Below, piece by piece: positions 34,750 through 44,394 of a stretch of DNA of 64,000 nt (position 1 is the first letter of the stretch; each line of letters opens with the position of its first letter). The stretch is from Candidatus Electrothrix gigas (GTDB lineage Bacteria > Desulfobacterota > Desulfobulbia > Desulfobulbales > Desulfobulbaceae): contig QYLO01000004.1 of the NCBI GenBank assembly GCA_022766165.1, positions 1-64,000 on the forward strand, read 5' to 3'. The notes beneath the pieces are model-generated. The model was not told where the DNA came from, ran no database searches, and saw only the letters and a program-made list of their open reading frames with translations. The position numbers and the translations under genes were made by a program.

Positions 34750-37218
34750 TTATATCTCGTTATTTCTTTCAACCTCGTTGACGCTTTGTGTAAAGATGGA
34801 GTTATTCGTGTCGGATAACAAAACCTTTTTGAGTTTTTTCCAGTAATCGCTTGCTACAGCCTCCGCAATTTTTGAGCAAACTTCAAATGATAGCCGTTTT
34901 TCAAAATCAATCCATTTTTCTGACATTATTATCTGGGTGCGCGGTGAATTGAGATCAAGATCTGCATCACCGCAAATATCCACCACTAAAATTATAGGAA
35001 GTGGCCACGAAAGCTTGACCTGATTTTTTTGTGTTATTCTCCACGGTGCAGGAAATAATGAAGTCGGCACTTCTATGCCGTGCAAAGAAAGCTGTGATAT
35101 AGACTTGTTGAGTGAAGTATAAGAATCCGATTGATCAATCTCTCCATTTTCGTCAATCGAGATATTTGTAGCGATTTCTTCTATTTCATTCGCACTAAGA
35201 TTAATGCACTTGCTGAGTTCGTAAGGTTCACCATTAATATCAACCGTATCAGAAGTTATTTTGACTTTACGTGTCGGAATTCCGTGACTTTCTAGTATGG
35301 CGACAACGGCAGATCCGACAAACCCTTTTGAGGGATTATCAAATTTGATTAAAATTTTTAGAATATTATCATGCTCTTCCCATGAACGGTCTTCTAATGC
35401 GCTTGCATGTACTTGAGAAAAGCTTGTAGAATCTATAGATTTGCTATGGGAAGATGTCTCGATCTTTATTTCAAATGGAGGATTTGGAATGATTTCTTTT
35501 ACAGATGTAATGAACTTGTCTTCATTCATCCGCTTCCAAGGGTTTTCATTTTTTCTGAGGAATAATTTTGTGGTAGTGCCTGGAGTTGAGCGGTCGCCGG
35601 GTTTTATCCAAAAAATACTTTCCTGTCCTTCTATAGTAAGATTCAATGGCTTGCTGGATTCATGCGGCCCATATACACGCCTCGTATCGACGGTTAGAGT
35701 ATCTGCGACCATAAAACACGACAAGATTCCAATTCCAAATCTTGATGTTGGCGTAAAACTAGCTTTAGACTGAGACTTTAGATCATAGAATTCTGAAGAC
35801 TTATAAAAAGAAGAACCTACTTTTGAATAGTATGTATCAATAATATGCTGATCCATACCAGTGCCATTGTCTTCTACCTCAAGGATATCTTGCCCCTCCT
35901 TAGAACAATATTTGATATTTACTTTCGGAGTGTAATTGGTGTCCGTGCCCCAAGAATCTTCTAATGACTGTCTCAATAAACAAGCATCAATCGAATTTTG
36001 AATCAGTTCTCTCAAAGCTATCTCTGGGTCTCCGTAAAGTTTTGTCCCCATTAGTAAATCTATAACTTGCTTCTTGCTTAGATTGAACTGAGTTTCTTTA
36101 TATATGTAAATCGGTTCTCCGTCTATATTCTTTTCTGTTTCGATCTTTGATCGATTGACTGTCAGAGGTAGCCTAATTGCAGCTAAAGAAGAAAAACGGC
36201 GGTCAGATTTATTTATTGATGAAAATATATTGTTACATGCACCCAACTCGATATCTATGAGGTCGCAAAATGCATTTATAGAAGCCTCAATCGCCGGGTG
36301 ATGGCATCTCGCATGAAATTGTATAATTTCTGGTGAGATGGTCCATGCTTTTATCGCACGATGTTTGTTCCATTCACTTATGGAAACGGGATTCCGTACA
36401 TACAAGTGGGAAAAAAGGATAGAGGGAGTTCTCTTGGCATCGAAATCAAGAATGTCTGCCAGACGTAAAAGGGTGGCTACAAGTTGAAAGTTTGCATGAA
36501 GGTTAGGACCACATAAGTAAGTAGAATCAAGCTTCAGTACAGAGAGCGGGTCTTCGTTATGGCTAAAACAAATACGAGCAAAGTCAACAGCAAGAATAGT
36601 GTCGCGGTATACAATTTTATCTATCCAGTCTTTCTTGATAATTTCCCTGGCTCTTTCTGCATGTGTTGTCCTTATATATTCGCTTACGATATGATCTTTG
36701 GCACGGTCTGCCCCAGTATTATCTCCGTGGCGAAGGCATTCATCAACCCAATTGAGGTCATCAGGCCTTGCAAAAGAAAACCTTTGAAATTTTTTATACT
36801 CTGATTCCTCAGTATCACACTCAAATTGAGGTGTGGTATCCCATATTTTTTTCCATGCTATGACATCTCGTTCATCGGGGGCCATTCCGATGTCATGAAA
36901 AAATGCAGAGAGAATCAGTAGCATAAGCTCAGGGACATTGAGCTTTTCCAACTGCTCATCGGAAAGTAACCTCTCCATCAGCGATAAGACACGGAATAGA
37001 TGGTCCCCGTCGTGGAGGGTATACTCTCCCATGTGCCGGATTATGGTTTTGGTTCTTTGATAGGCATCATAGGTAGCGTTATTAACAAGATTTAGTACTT
37101 GAGTTCCTGCTGGGTCGTCCTCGCATTTTTTTTGAAGAAGGCTATAAATCTTGCTTTTAGGCAATCGCGCCTTTGTTTCTGCCTTCCAATCGTCAGATGT
37201 CACTTTGTTTTCATGCAT
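34750..37218 (-). CDS. HD-domain and Hsp90-like ATPase fusion protein
   Basis: 822 residues. The N-terminal ~320 residues contain an HD-type metal phosphohydrolase pattern: YTLHDGDHLFRVLSLMERLL (~66-85), LSAFFHDIGMAPDERD (~104-119) and later VATLLRLADILDFDAKRTPS. From ~375 a GHKL/Hsp90-like ATPase follows: GDPEIALRELIQNSIDACLL (~398-417), DILEVEDNGTGMDQHIIDTY (~445-464) and FGIGILSCFMVADTL (~494-508). The C-terminal ~280 residues are unassigned. This HD-to-GHKL arrangement recurs as an uncharacterised ATP-binding protein and resembles effectors in defence islands. The DNA is visibly more AT-rich than glnS next door, consistent with transfer. The exact role is unknown. Confidence 0.85.
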   Translation of the reverse strand: MHENKVTSDDWKAETKARLPKSKIYSLLQKKCEDDPAGTQVLNLVNNATYDAYQRTKTIIRHMGEYTLHDGDHLFRVLSLMERLLSDEQLEKLNVPELMLLILSAFFHDIGMAPDERDVIAWKKIWDTTPQFECDTEESEYKKFQRFSFARPDDLNWVDECLRHGDNTGADRAKDHIVSEYIRTTHAERAREIIKKDWIDKIVYRDTILAVDFARICFSHNEDPLSVLKLDSTYLCGPNLHANFQLVATLLRLADILDFDAKRTPSILFSHLYVRNPVSISEWNKHRAIKAWTISPEIIQFHARCHHPAIEASINAFCDLIDIELGACNNIFSSINKSDRRFSSLAAIRLPLTVNRSKIETEKNIDGEPIYIYKETQFNLSKKQVIDLLMGTKLYGDPEIALRELIQNSIDACLLRQSLEDSWGTDTNYTPKVNIKYCSKEGQDILEVEDNGTGMDQHIIDTYYSKVGSSFYKSSEFYDLKSQSKASFTPTSRFGIGILSCFMVADTLTVDTRRVYGPHESSKPLNLTIEGQESIFWIKPGDRSTPGTTTKLFLRKNENPWKRMNEDKFITSVKEIIPNPPFEIKIETSSHSKSIDSTSFSQVHASALEDRSWEEHDNILKILIKFDNPSKGFVGSAVVAILESHGIPTRKVKITSDTVDINGEPYELSKCINLSANEIEEIATNISIDENGEIDQSDSYTSLNKSISQLSLHGIEVPTSLFPAPWRITQKNQVKLSWPLPIILVVDICGDADLDLNSPRTQIIMSEKWIDFEKRLSFEVCSKIAEAVASDYWKKLKKVLLSDTNNSIFTQSVNEVERNNEI

Positions 37219-37240
37219 TTGGGTCCGTTGATTCTACTTA

Positions 37241-37717
37241 TTACTTGCGGATATTCAAAGGAAAATCAGGGCATACCTTTGATACTGACAGCCTGCCGCC
37301 ATAGGTAAAGAACTCCATATCACCACTTTCATTACAGAACCACACTTCCTTTGCCCCTTTGGCAAGATACAACTCCCTTTTTTCAGCCATTTCCCCCTGC
37401 GTATTTCCGGGCGAGATAACCTCAACACATATCTCCGGTGCCATACTGTACGGCGTCTCAAACCCATGCTGACTAATGAAGTCCGCAGAAGCCCAGGCAA
37501 CATCCGCCACTTTGACATTTTTTGAGGTCTGAATACTGACTTCAGCAGAAACCTCGCCTTCATTCATCAACTGCATGAGTTTCATGGCGATCTTAACCTG
37601 AAGATTGCCGTGCAGATTCGAGGCCGGAGTCATGACGATTTTTCCCCATTCATTGAGTTCTATTTTAAAGGGTATATTTTGCAGAGACGGGTGTTCGAGA
37701 ACCTGATTCCATTCCAT
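37241..37717 (-). CDS. Uma2-family (DUF820) endonuclease-fold protein
   Basis: This is 158 residues from ATG 37717, behind GGAGAGAGG. The DUF820/Uma2 signature is present: VADVAWASADFI (acidic residue), MAPEICVEVISPGNTQGEMA and EKRELYLAKGAKEVWFCNES. The fold is PD-(D/E)XK-like, but the family usually lacks a demonstrated nuclease activity. The family is often abundant in genomes with many mobile elements. It sits between the HD/GHKL gene and the protease gene. Confidence 0.88.
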   Translation of the reverse strand: MEWNQVLEHPSLQNIPFKIELNEWGKIVMTPASNLHGNLQVKIAMKLMQLMNEGEVSAEVSIQTSKNVKVADVAWASADFISQHGFETPYSMAPEICVEVISPGNTQGEMAEKRELYLAKGAKEVWFCNESGDMEFFTYGGRLSVSKVCPDFPLNIRK

Positions 37718-37754
37718 GTGTACCTCTCTCCTGTTTGTATTTTCGGTATTCAAC

Positions 37755-38534
37755 TCACTGCATCTTATTTTGATTCCAGTACAAAGTCAACTTGTCTCCC
37801 CTCACTTCATAGCGTTTCAATCGCTTGAAAAAGGTCATCCCCAACAGGGAGTTGCTCATCGACGCCTCATTCACCGAGGCCCTGATATTTTGCAGATAAA
37901 TACCCTGCACCTTGAAACTGTCCAGTCTGACAGAGCTGCCCCGGACTGTCCCGTTTGCTGTCTCGTAGATGCGATTGAACTTGAGCTGCTGGAGATCAAA
38001 TCCCAGCTTTTTTGCATCAGCAGGAGAAAGCATAATACTACTGGCCCCAGTATCAGCGAGAAAGATGAGCGGTATCCCGTTGACTTCAGCACGGATATAA
38101 AAATGTCCGTCCGAGGAAACCGGAAAGGTGACAGAATCAGAAGTGTTCTGTAGGCCGCTGGAGGGCATTATTTCGGAGAGGAGGCGATCCCGTACTTCAG
38201 CCAACTCATAACGATAGCTGAACCCGATCATGAAGACCAGGCCGATGACCGCCCAAACGGCAAGCTGCTTGATTTTTCTCCAGGTATTTCCTGATGCCAA
38301 GGTTGCGCTGGCAAAAAGAACGAAGATGCCTTGGTAAACAATCTGTCCAAAATTATCACTGAAGTCGAATGTATGAAAGGTGCGATGCAGGTAAACCAGA
38401 AAGCCAATGAGTCCACCGGCAATGAGAAAGAAGCGTACTGTAAAGGGAAGGGACGAGTCGCCTGACTGGCTGTCTTCCTGTTCTGACGATACCTCGGTTT
38501 TATCTGAATGAAATGAGTCATTTCTGTTATTCAT
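37755..38534 (-). CDS. Membrane-anchored retropepsin-like aspartic protease
   Basis: About 259 residues from ATG 38534; an upstream ATG at ~38546 is also possible. The gene starts one base after the sulfatase stop, so the two are coupled. Three to four hydrophobic segments occupy the first ~110 residues (FFLIAGGLIGFLVYL, GIFVLFASATLA, AVIGLVFMIGFSY). The C-terminal ~125 residues are a single retropepsin-like domain with the catalytic motif LIFLADTGASSIML, a second glycine-rich loop and the family ending ASMSNSLLGMTFFKRLKRYE. This is the TIGR02281 clan AA family. The substrate is unknown. Confidence 0.88.
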   Translation of the reverse strand: MNNRNDSFHSDKTEVSSEQEDSQSGDSSLPFTVRFFLIAGGLIGFLVYLHRTFHTFDFSDNFGQIVYQGIFVLFASATLASGNTWRKIKQLAVWAVIGLVFMIGFSYRYELAEVRDRLLSEIMPSSGLQNTSDSVTFPVSSDGHFYIRAEVNGIPLIFLADTGASSIMLSPADAKKLGFDLQQLKFNRIYETANGTVRGSSVRLDSFKVQGIYLQNIRASVNEASMSNSLLGMTFFKRLKRYEVRGDKLTLYWNQNKMQ

Positions 38535-38535
38535 G

Positions 38536-40656
38536 TTACTCAGCATCCTTCCCAAGTACTTTCAAAGCATCTGAATCAAAAAGAAGCCGATGATTCAACA
38601 TATCCTGTAGAGCCTTAATGTAGGCATTTCTGACTTTGTTACCAGAAGGCAGGTTGCCCTGCTCAAGAAATAATTCCGCCTGTTCAAAATTCGGCGTAAC
38701 GATTTTTTGGCTCGGGCCATGAAAAATTATACCATCTGTAACAAAAACGGTCGAATTGATCGGTACAGGGTCCCTTTGAGATTCAGGAACAAAGAGATGG
38801 GTTCCAGACCAGCCTGCTGGTATCTTTATACCGAGAAGATGAAAAATAGTCGGCGCAATATCGTGATGGCTTCCGACAGCAGCAGTATATCGGTCTCCTG
38901 TTTGTGCTATAAGCGATTCCTTTCCCGGAATCAGAATAAGCAGCGGTACTATGTTGTCTTTGAAGCTTGTAAAAGAAACATGGCATTTCTCAGCAAGATA
39001 TTTTTTCGCCTGTTCATTCAACGGCGGTACATGATCACCGTAGAGGACAAAGAGCGTGTTATCCCACAGGCCATTATCTTTCATGGTTTGAAAAAAAATG
39101 CCGAGTGCATCGTCAGTATAGCGATACATCTGGAGGTAATGGAGCATTTGATGATTTTTCTCAAGTCCACTGTTTGTAAAGAGCTTTATATACTGATCTG
39201 GAATATCCTGATATGGGAAATGTGTGCTTAACGAAATGAGATAGGTGAAAAATGGTTTTTGCTGTTTTTGTATATATCCTGCGCTTTTGTGAAAAAAATC
39301 TTTATCCGCTATACCCATCCCCAGCTTCTTTGCGGCCTTAAAAGTATCCATAAAATACATTTTTTGAATTCCAAACCGGGGATGATTGACAGAACGATTC
39401 CACATGGCAGGATAGTATCCATGCATAGAGCTTGTTGTATATCCTTGTTTTTGAAGCAGTTGTGGCATGCCAAACAGTTTTATTTTCTGCGGAAGGTCAA
39501 GTGAGGAAACTTTTTGACGGCTCGGGCGCAACCCAGACATCAGGGCAAACTCTGAATCGGATGAACCGCCTGAATAATTCAGGTCAAGGATATGATTCCA
39601 TGATAACCCTTGCGTAAGGAGACTGTTCAGGGTCGGTGTTACCTCTTCCCCCTGAATAGCAAAATTTAACAGAAAGGGATGGAATGATTCAATCGAAATA
39701 ACAACTATATTCCTCTTGGCGGCAATACCTGCAAACGGGCTTGCAGTTTGGTTCAGCTTTTCTTTATGACGCAGCCAAGAGCTGAGTTGGGATTGCTGTG
39801 CAGCGGTCAGACGAACAGTACCGGAGGGGGCCAGAAGTTCCGTGACCAGATTTTTTAGGTGAAAGTTGATGATGCCGAAACTTACTGCCCAGTATGTTGC
39901 GGAGGAATCATACGGCGGAGAAAACTGCTGTCGCCCTGAATGCTGAGGATTTTTTTCATCCAGATCGTGAACGATAATTGCTCGTTGATTATTTTTATCC
40001 AGTGTCCATTCAACATTATGCTTTTCAAAAAAAAATGCAATATTATAGGAGTTGAGTGCTAGAAAAAAGAAAATAACGGCAAGTGTTTTATCAAAGATAA
40101 AGGAACTTTTTTTCTGATAAAAATATACCGCCACATATCGTTGGAGAATTTCTCCTGCAAGGACAAAAAGAACAAAAGGTCCGCACATAAGCATAGCATT
40201 CTGTGTTGGGAAAGATGCTATAATACTTGAGCGAACATCCCATAACTGATGTATTCCCTTGAAACTGGAGACAGTAATAAGTGCTGAAAAAAAATTGTAA
40301 TATATCAAATCTGCAAGAAGAAGCAGAGAGGTAAAAAAACCTGTGCATCCGAGAAAATACCAGCGCAGACGCCAACTTTTCAGCAAAAGCAAAGATAACG
40401 AGACAAGAAAAAAGGGCCAAACCAAGAGCCAGTTCTGTCCAAGGATATAATAATTTGGAAGAGAGGAAAGTATGTTGTGAATCAGAGGCACTGAGCCGAA
40501 ACTCTGTTCACTGCTCCGTATCATAGAAAGAATAGAGAGTTCATTTCGATAAATAAGTGCAATGAAAGCCGCCAGCAGGCCAAACTGGACTATCTGCCAG
40601 AGCCATGTTCTTCTTAGAGCGGTTTTTTGTTTTTTTTCACTGGAATTGTTTGTCAT
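38536..40656 (-). CDS. LtaS-like sulfatase-superfamily phosphoglycerol/phosphoethanolamine transferase
   Basis: 706 residues. Five N-terminal membrane helices lie within ~1-215, followed by an extracellular alkaline-phosphatase-fold domain. Metal-site motifs are VVISIESFHPFLLNF, LNYSGGSSDSEFALMSGLRP (~363-382, active-site loop) and FVLYGDHVPPLNEQAKKYLA. Lipoteichoic-acid synthase has Thr in a G-K-T-S-D-S-E loop; here the matching residue is Ser (GGSSDSE). In a diderm such enzymes typically decorate periplasmic glucans or lipids, like OpgB, so lipoteichoic acid is not implied. It is coupled to the aspartic protease downstream. Confidence 0.87.
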   Translation of the reverse strand: MTNNSSEKKQKTALRRTWLWQIVQFGLLAAFIALIYRNELSILSMIRSSEQSFGSVPLIHNILSSLPNYYILGQNWLLVWPFFLVSLSLLLLKSWRLRWYFLGCTGFFTSLLLLADLIYYNFFSALITVSSFKGIHQLWDVRSSIIASFPTQNAMLMCGPFVLFVLAGEILQRYVAVYFYQKKSSFIFDKTLAVIFFFLALNSYNIAFFFEKHNVEWTLDKNNQRAIIVHDLDEKNPQHSGRQQFSPPYDSSATYWAVSFGIINFHLKNLVTELLAPSGTVRLTAAQQSQLSSWLRHKEKLNQTASPFAGIAAKRNIVVISIESFHPFLLNFAIQGEEVTPTLNSLLTQGLSWNHILDLNYSGGSSDSEFALMSGLRPSRQKVSSLDLPQKIKLFGMPQLLQKQGYTTSSMHGYYPAMWNRSVNHPRFGIQKMYFMDTFKAAKKLGMGIADKDFFHKSAGYIQKQQKPFFTYLISLSTHFPYQDIPDQYIKLFTNSGLEKNHQMLHYLQMYRYTDDALGIFFQTMKDNGLWDNTLFVLYGDHVPPLNEQAKKYLAEKCHVSFTSFKDNIVPLLILIPGKESLIAQTGDRYTAAVGSHHDIAPTIFHLLGIKIPAGWSGTHLFVPESQRDPVPINSTVFVTDGIIFHGPSQKIVTPNFEQAELFLEQGNLPSGNKVRNAYIKALQDMLNHRLLFDSDALKVLGKDAE

Positions 40657-40774
40657 TTTTCTTTTATGTTATATTTAGCATTGCATTGCTGATGAGCTTA
40701 TTGCTGTAGGGAATAACTTTTATCATCTTGTTTGAAATGACTGAAATTATAAGGAAACGTAAAAAATAGGGAAT

Positions 40775-42376
40775 TTAAAGTATTGTGATCAGGATATTGA
40801 GCAATCCAATCATAAAACCAAGCAAGGCACCGAACAGGTTAATGTACTTAAACTGCTCCTCCATAATTGAGAGAAGAAGCCCCTCAAGACGCATAAGATC
40901 CAGGGAATCTACTTTTTCTGTAACCAGTTCCTTGATGTTTAGGGTATGAACCAAGCCTGGTACCTCTCGAACCAGTATTTGATTAGCTGTGAGGACGATG
41001 TATTCTGTAATCCCCTTACGCACGCCTGCTGGCATAAGGTTTTGCAGAATACCCAGCGGCTTGGATGTCACCCTGTTTATCATCGTGTTGATGGTTGTAT
41101 CCAGTAGCTCTCCTGTCTGTTCAGAACGCAGGATGCGAAAGAGTTCATTCACAAGGCGTTGACGCATGATCTCAGCCTGCTCTTTACTGAGAAGAAGATT
41201 TGCGCACTCGGCAAGGGGCAGGCGTCCGTGATCAATTACGGTCTCAAATTGATTTCTGATAGTATCGGAGATCATCTGCTGCATCTTTTCAGAGTTGAGC
41301 AGTTCCATGATCTTTTCAGCAAGCTGATAACAGATTTTTTTCAATTGTTCCGGCTCAACATGAATGAGCAGATTGGCTAATGGGATTGCCAAAAATGCCC
41401 TAGTCTGTTCAGCCAGAGCCTGGCTTGCCCGTTGCTGAATATCAGGATGCTGGAGTCGTTCTTTGAGTGCATCTTCTTTATGCTCTAACCAGGACCGGAT
41501 GGTATCATCCATTGTTTCTATTTCAATAAAACCCTTTGCCATAGCACCCATCGGCCCAAGTTTATCAAGAAAGTCTTCTATCCCTCCTTTAACGGCAATA
41601 ACGATCTGATCACGCATGGCAGGTTCTGCCATTATATCTGCTGTTCGGCTGAGGATCTGCGGGGCTTGCTGTGCAACAGTTGTGCAGATCAGTTCAACCA
41701 GTTCTTGCGGGAGAAGATCTTTTCCACTCTTGCCAGAAACTGCGACCTCAGTTAAGCTCGTTTGTATGCGAGCAGCCAGCAGTTGAGTATTATCAGGGGA
41801 GGAGGCAACTTTTTTTAAGCAAGATTCTGTAAAGCAATAAAAGCCTTTTCGCTCCTCTTCCCGCAGTATTTCATCAAGCCTGCGGCTGCCAAATTTTTCC
41901 AGTTGCTGTGGAACAACGTTGCTAAGGGCTTGACGAAACTCAGGAGATCCAATATAGGTACGAATACCAGTTCGTAACTGGTACTTCATAGTTCGGATGC
42001 CGATACGAGCATAGGCTCTGAAACGCCGGGGAATAGCCTGCTGAACAGGGCCTAAATCTCGGCGCAAAATATCTTGAACACGATCATCCACGATCTGATG
42101 CAGATAGACCTGAAACGGTTCTTCTGCAAGGGCTGTGCTGATATCTGTTGCTGTGAGCAGCTTTTCCCCAACCATATCACCAATATTTTCGGCAAGATCG
42201 TGCCGTTTGGAAGGGATGATGCCTGGCGTCATAGGGACCCGTTTACCCAAAATGTACCAAGGTTTTAGTGGACGGAAAAGCATACGGATTGCTACCTTAT
42301 TGGTGAGATAACCGATTAAAGCACCAAGCAGAGGTGGGCCAGCGTAGGTCAGAAGATGGGTTGTTGTAAAAGACAT
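40775..42376 (-). CDS. DUF445 family membrane protein
   Basis: This is 533 residues with a hydrophobic segment at each end (LLTYAGPPLLGALIGYLTNK at ~8-27 and LFGALLGFMIGLLNILITIL at the C-terminus). The DUF445 signature follows: NKVAIRMLFRPLKPWYILGK, then RVPMTPGIIPSKRHDLAENI. The long middle is helical, with repeated amphipathic stretches of Leu, Gln and Glu. The family is conserved across many phyla, with no proven function, and is thought to act at the cell envelope. The gene is monocistronic by spacing (118 and 267 bp gaps). Confidence 0.9.
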   Translation of the reverse strand: MSFTTTHLLTYAGPPLLGALIGYLTNKVAIRMLFRPLKPWYILGKRVPMTPGIIPSKRHDLAENIGDMVGEKLLTATDISTALAEEPFQVYLHQIVDDRVQDILRRDLGPVQQAIPRRFRAYARIGIRTMKYQLRTGIRTYIGSPEFRQALSNVVPQQLEKFGSRRLDEILREEERKGFYCFTESCLKKVASSPDNTQLLAARIQTSLTEVAVSGKSGKDLLPQELVELICTTVAQQAPQILSRTADIMAEPAMRDQIVIAVKGGIEDFLDKLGPMGAMAKGFIEIETMDDTIRSWLEHKEDALKERLQHPDIQQRASQALAEQTRAFLAIPLANLLIHVEPEQLKKICYQLAEKIMELLNSEKMQQMISDTIRNQFETVIDHGRLPLAECANLLLSKEQAEIMRQRLVNELFRILRSEQTGELLDTTINTMINRVTSKPLGILQNLMPAGVRKGITEYIVLTANQILVREVPGLVHTLNIKELVTEKVDSLDLMRLEGLLLSIMEEQFKYINLFGALLGFMIGLLNILITIL

Positions 42377-42643
42377 TTTTTCGTATACTATACTTAAATT
42401 TTTATATGAAAGTACTCTTTTTAGTACTCTCTTTTATAGAGTGACTTTTGAGATCATCTAGCAGGTCATATAGCAAGAAAAGATAAAACATTGTTATGAT
42501 TCCGTCCACTGGGAATCAGAGAGCCAGCACTTTTTCCTTTTCGTTGCCCTTGGAAACAGCAGTTCTTTAGGGTATAGTTCACTACAGTATTTCTTTGATT
42601 GATACTGATTTATGATAAGAATTTTTCTTTTTAAGGCAATCTC

Positions 42644-43411
42644 ATGACCAAAGTTATAGCGTTGGCTGGTAAGGGTGGAACCGGCAAAACAACGACCTCA
42701 GCCCTGCTGATAAAATATCTCACTCACCGTAAGATGACCCCAGTTCTTGCTGTAGACGCAGATGCAAACGCCAATCTGAATGAGTTGCTTGACCTCAATG
42801 TGCAAACAACTCTTGGAGAAATTCGCAAGGAGCTGAAAGGAGATATTCCCACGGGCATGACCCGAGATCAATACATGGAGATGAAGATTCATCAGGCATT
42901 GATTGAAGAGACGGGTTTTGATCTGTTGGTCATGGGACAACCAGATGGTCCAGGCTGCTATTGCGCTGCTAACCAGTATTTAGCCATGACAATGGACAAG
43001 CTGGCTGAGAATTATGCGTATATTATAGTGGATAATGAGGCAGGGATGGAGCATCTGAGCAGGATGAACCTGCGGAGTATTGATTACCTGTTCATTGTTT
43101 CGGATCCCTCGGCCCGTGGTATTATGACAGCCCGACGGATTGCTGACATTACCGAGCCGTTACAGCTAGAAATTAAAAAGCAGTATCTGTTGGTCAACAG
43201 GACACCAGATCCGATTCCATCAGCTTTGCAGGCAAAGATTGACGAGGCCGTTGCTGAGGCAGATATGGAGTTAGCTGGAATTATTTCTTCCAGTGACGAC
43301 CTTATTCAGCAGGAACTGAACCGAGCTTCGTATTTGGATTTGCCTGACAACAGTGCCGTGATTGAACAGGTCTTTGCGATTTTTGATGCCCTTTTTGCGC
43401 AAGCAGAGTGA
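42644..43411 (+). CDS. cooC: CooC-type nickel-insertion ATPase
   Basis: This is 255 residues, a MinD/ParA-like P-loop ATPase. Motifs are the deviant Walker A GKGGTGKTTTSALLI (~9-23), the DADANANLNELL switch, and the CooC-specific GQPDGPGCYCAANQYL (~100-115) whose CxC binds metal at the dimer interface. NEAGMEHLSRM is also conserved. CooC matures the Ni-Fe-S cluster of carbon monoxide dehydrogenase or of acetyl-CoA synthase. No cooS or acs gene is in the window. The gene lies 73 bases before ftsE on the same strand, so it may share a transcript with the division operon. Confidence 0.92.
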   Translation: MTKVIALAGKGGTGKTTTSALLIKYLTHRKMTPVLAVDADANANLNELLDLNVQTTLGEIRKELKGDIPTGMTRDQYMEMKIHQALIEETGFDLLVMGQPDGPGCYCAANQYLAMTMDKLAENYAYIIVDNEAGMEHLSRMNLRSIDYLFIVSDPSARGIMTARRIADITEPLQLEIKKQYLLVNRTPDPIPSALQAKIDEAVAEADMELAGIISSSDDLIQQELNRASYLDLPDNSAVIEQVFAIFDALFAQAE

Positions 43412-43484
43412 TAGAGTGATCTGTTCAGAAATAATATAAAAAATTTAAAGCCCTGGCTTTTGTCAGGATGGTTTTTGATGTCTT

Positions 43485-44393
43485 ATGACAACAGCAGAAA
43501 ATGATCAAGCCATGATTGAGCTGATCCGGGTCAGCAAGATGTACCCCCCGGATATCCAGGCCCTTGCAGATATTTCCCTTCGGGTGAATAAGGGAGAAAT
43601 CTGCTACCTCACCGGGATGAGTGGGGCTGGTAAGACGACCCTGCTTCGGATGCTCTGCGGGATTGATATACCAGATCGTGGCTATATTGAGGTTGCAGGT
43701 AAGGAACTCAATAAGTTATCAGGTTCGGAAATGCAGGCCTTACGCCAGAATATCGGGGTGGCCTATCAGGATTTTAAACTGCTGCCTGAAAAAACAGTGG
43801 CTCAAAACATAGCCTTTTCCATGGAAGTGGCCTATCGAAGCAGATCGTTTATTCGGCAACAGACAAAAAAATTACTCGTACAACTTGGCCTGTCAGGCAA
43901 GGAGAGTACCCGAGCTGGTAAGCTGTCCAGAGGCGAGCAGCAACGAGTTGCCATTGCCCGAGCTGTGGCCAATGACCCGGTTCTTCTTCTTGCTGATGAG
44001 CCTACAGGGAATCTAGATACAGAGACCACTGCGCTGGTGATGGATCTCTTTCATACCTATAATAAACAGGGAACCACCTTGCTTATTGCCACCCATGACC
44101 ATTCTATTTACAGTTATGCTGGGAGTAGGGTAGTCACTATGGAACAGGGCCGCCTGCTTGTTGCTGACGAGATTGGCACAAATGGCGGTAACGGGGCTAA
44201 TGAGGCTAATGAGACGAATAAGGTTAAAGCGAAGATCCAGGCTCATGCTGCGTCTCCTCTTGCTCCCTTCAAGTCAAGGAGATATCAAAAAAATAAAAGG
44301 ACAGCGCAGGAGGAGAAGCTGTATCAGCAAATTATCATCAAGGAAGGTCTTGAGACGGTGATGGGAAAACTCACCCGAGGGGTTGAAATATAA
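43485..44393 (+). CDS. ftsE: FtsE cell-division ABC ATPase with long C-terminal tail
   Basis: 302 residues, against a usual ~220. The core has Walker [15 protein letters not shown], the Q-loop region [20 protein letters not shown], signature [15 protein letters not shown] and Walker [13 protein letters not shown]. The FtsEX complex transmits a signal to the periplasmic amidase activator EnvC during septation. The extra ~80 residues after ~225 are low-complexity ([14 protein letters not shown], coded by a short DNA repeat), then basic. The stop is one base before the ftsX start, so translation is coupled. Confidence 0.94.
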   Translation: MTTAENDQAMIELIRVSKMYPPDIQALADISLRVNKGEICYLTGMSGAGKTTLLRMLCGIDIPDRGYIEVAGKELNKLSGSEMQALRQNIGVAYQDFKLLPEKTVAQNIAFSMEVAYRSRSFIRQQTKKLLVQLGLSGKESTRAGKLSRGEQQRVAIARAVANDPVLLLADEPTGNLDTETTALVMDLFHTYNKQGTTLLIATHDHSIYSYAGSRVVTMEQGRLLVADEIGTNGGNGANEANETNKVKAKIQAHAASPLAPFKSRRYQKNKRTAQEEKLYQQIIIKEGLETVMGKLTRGVEI

Positions 44394-44394
44394 T

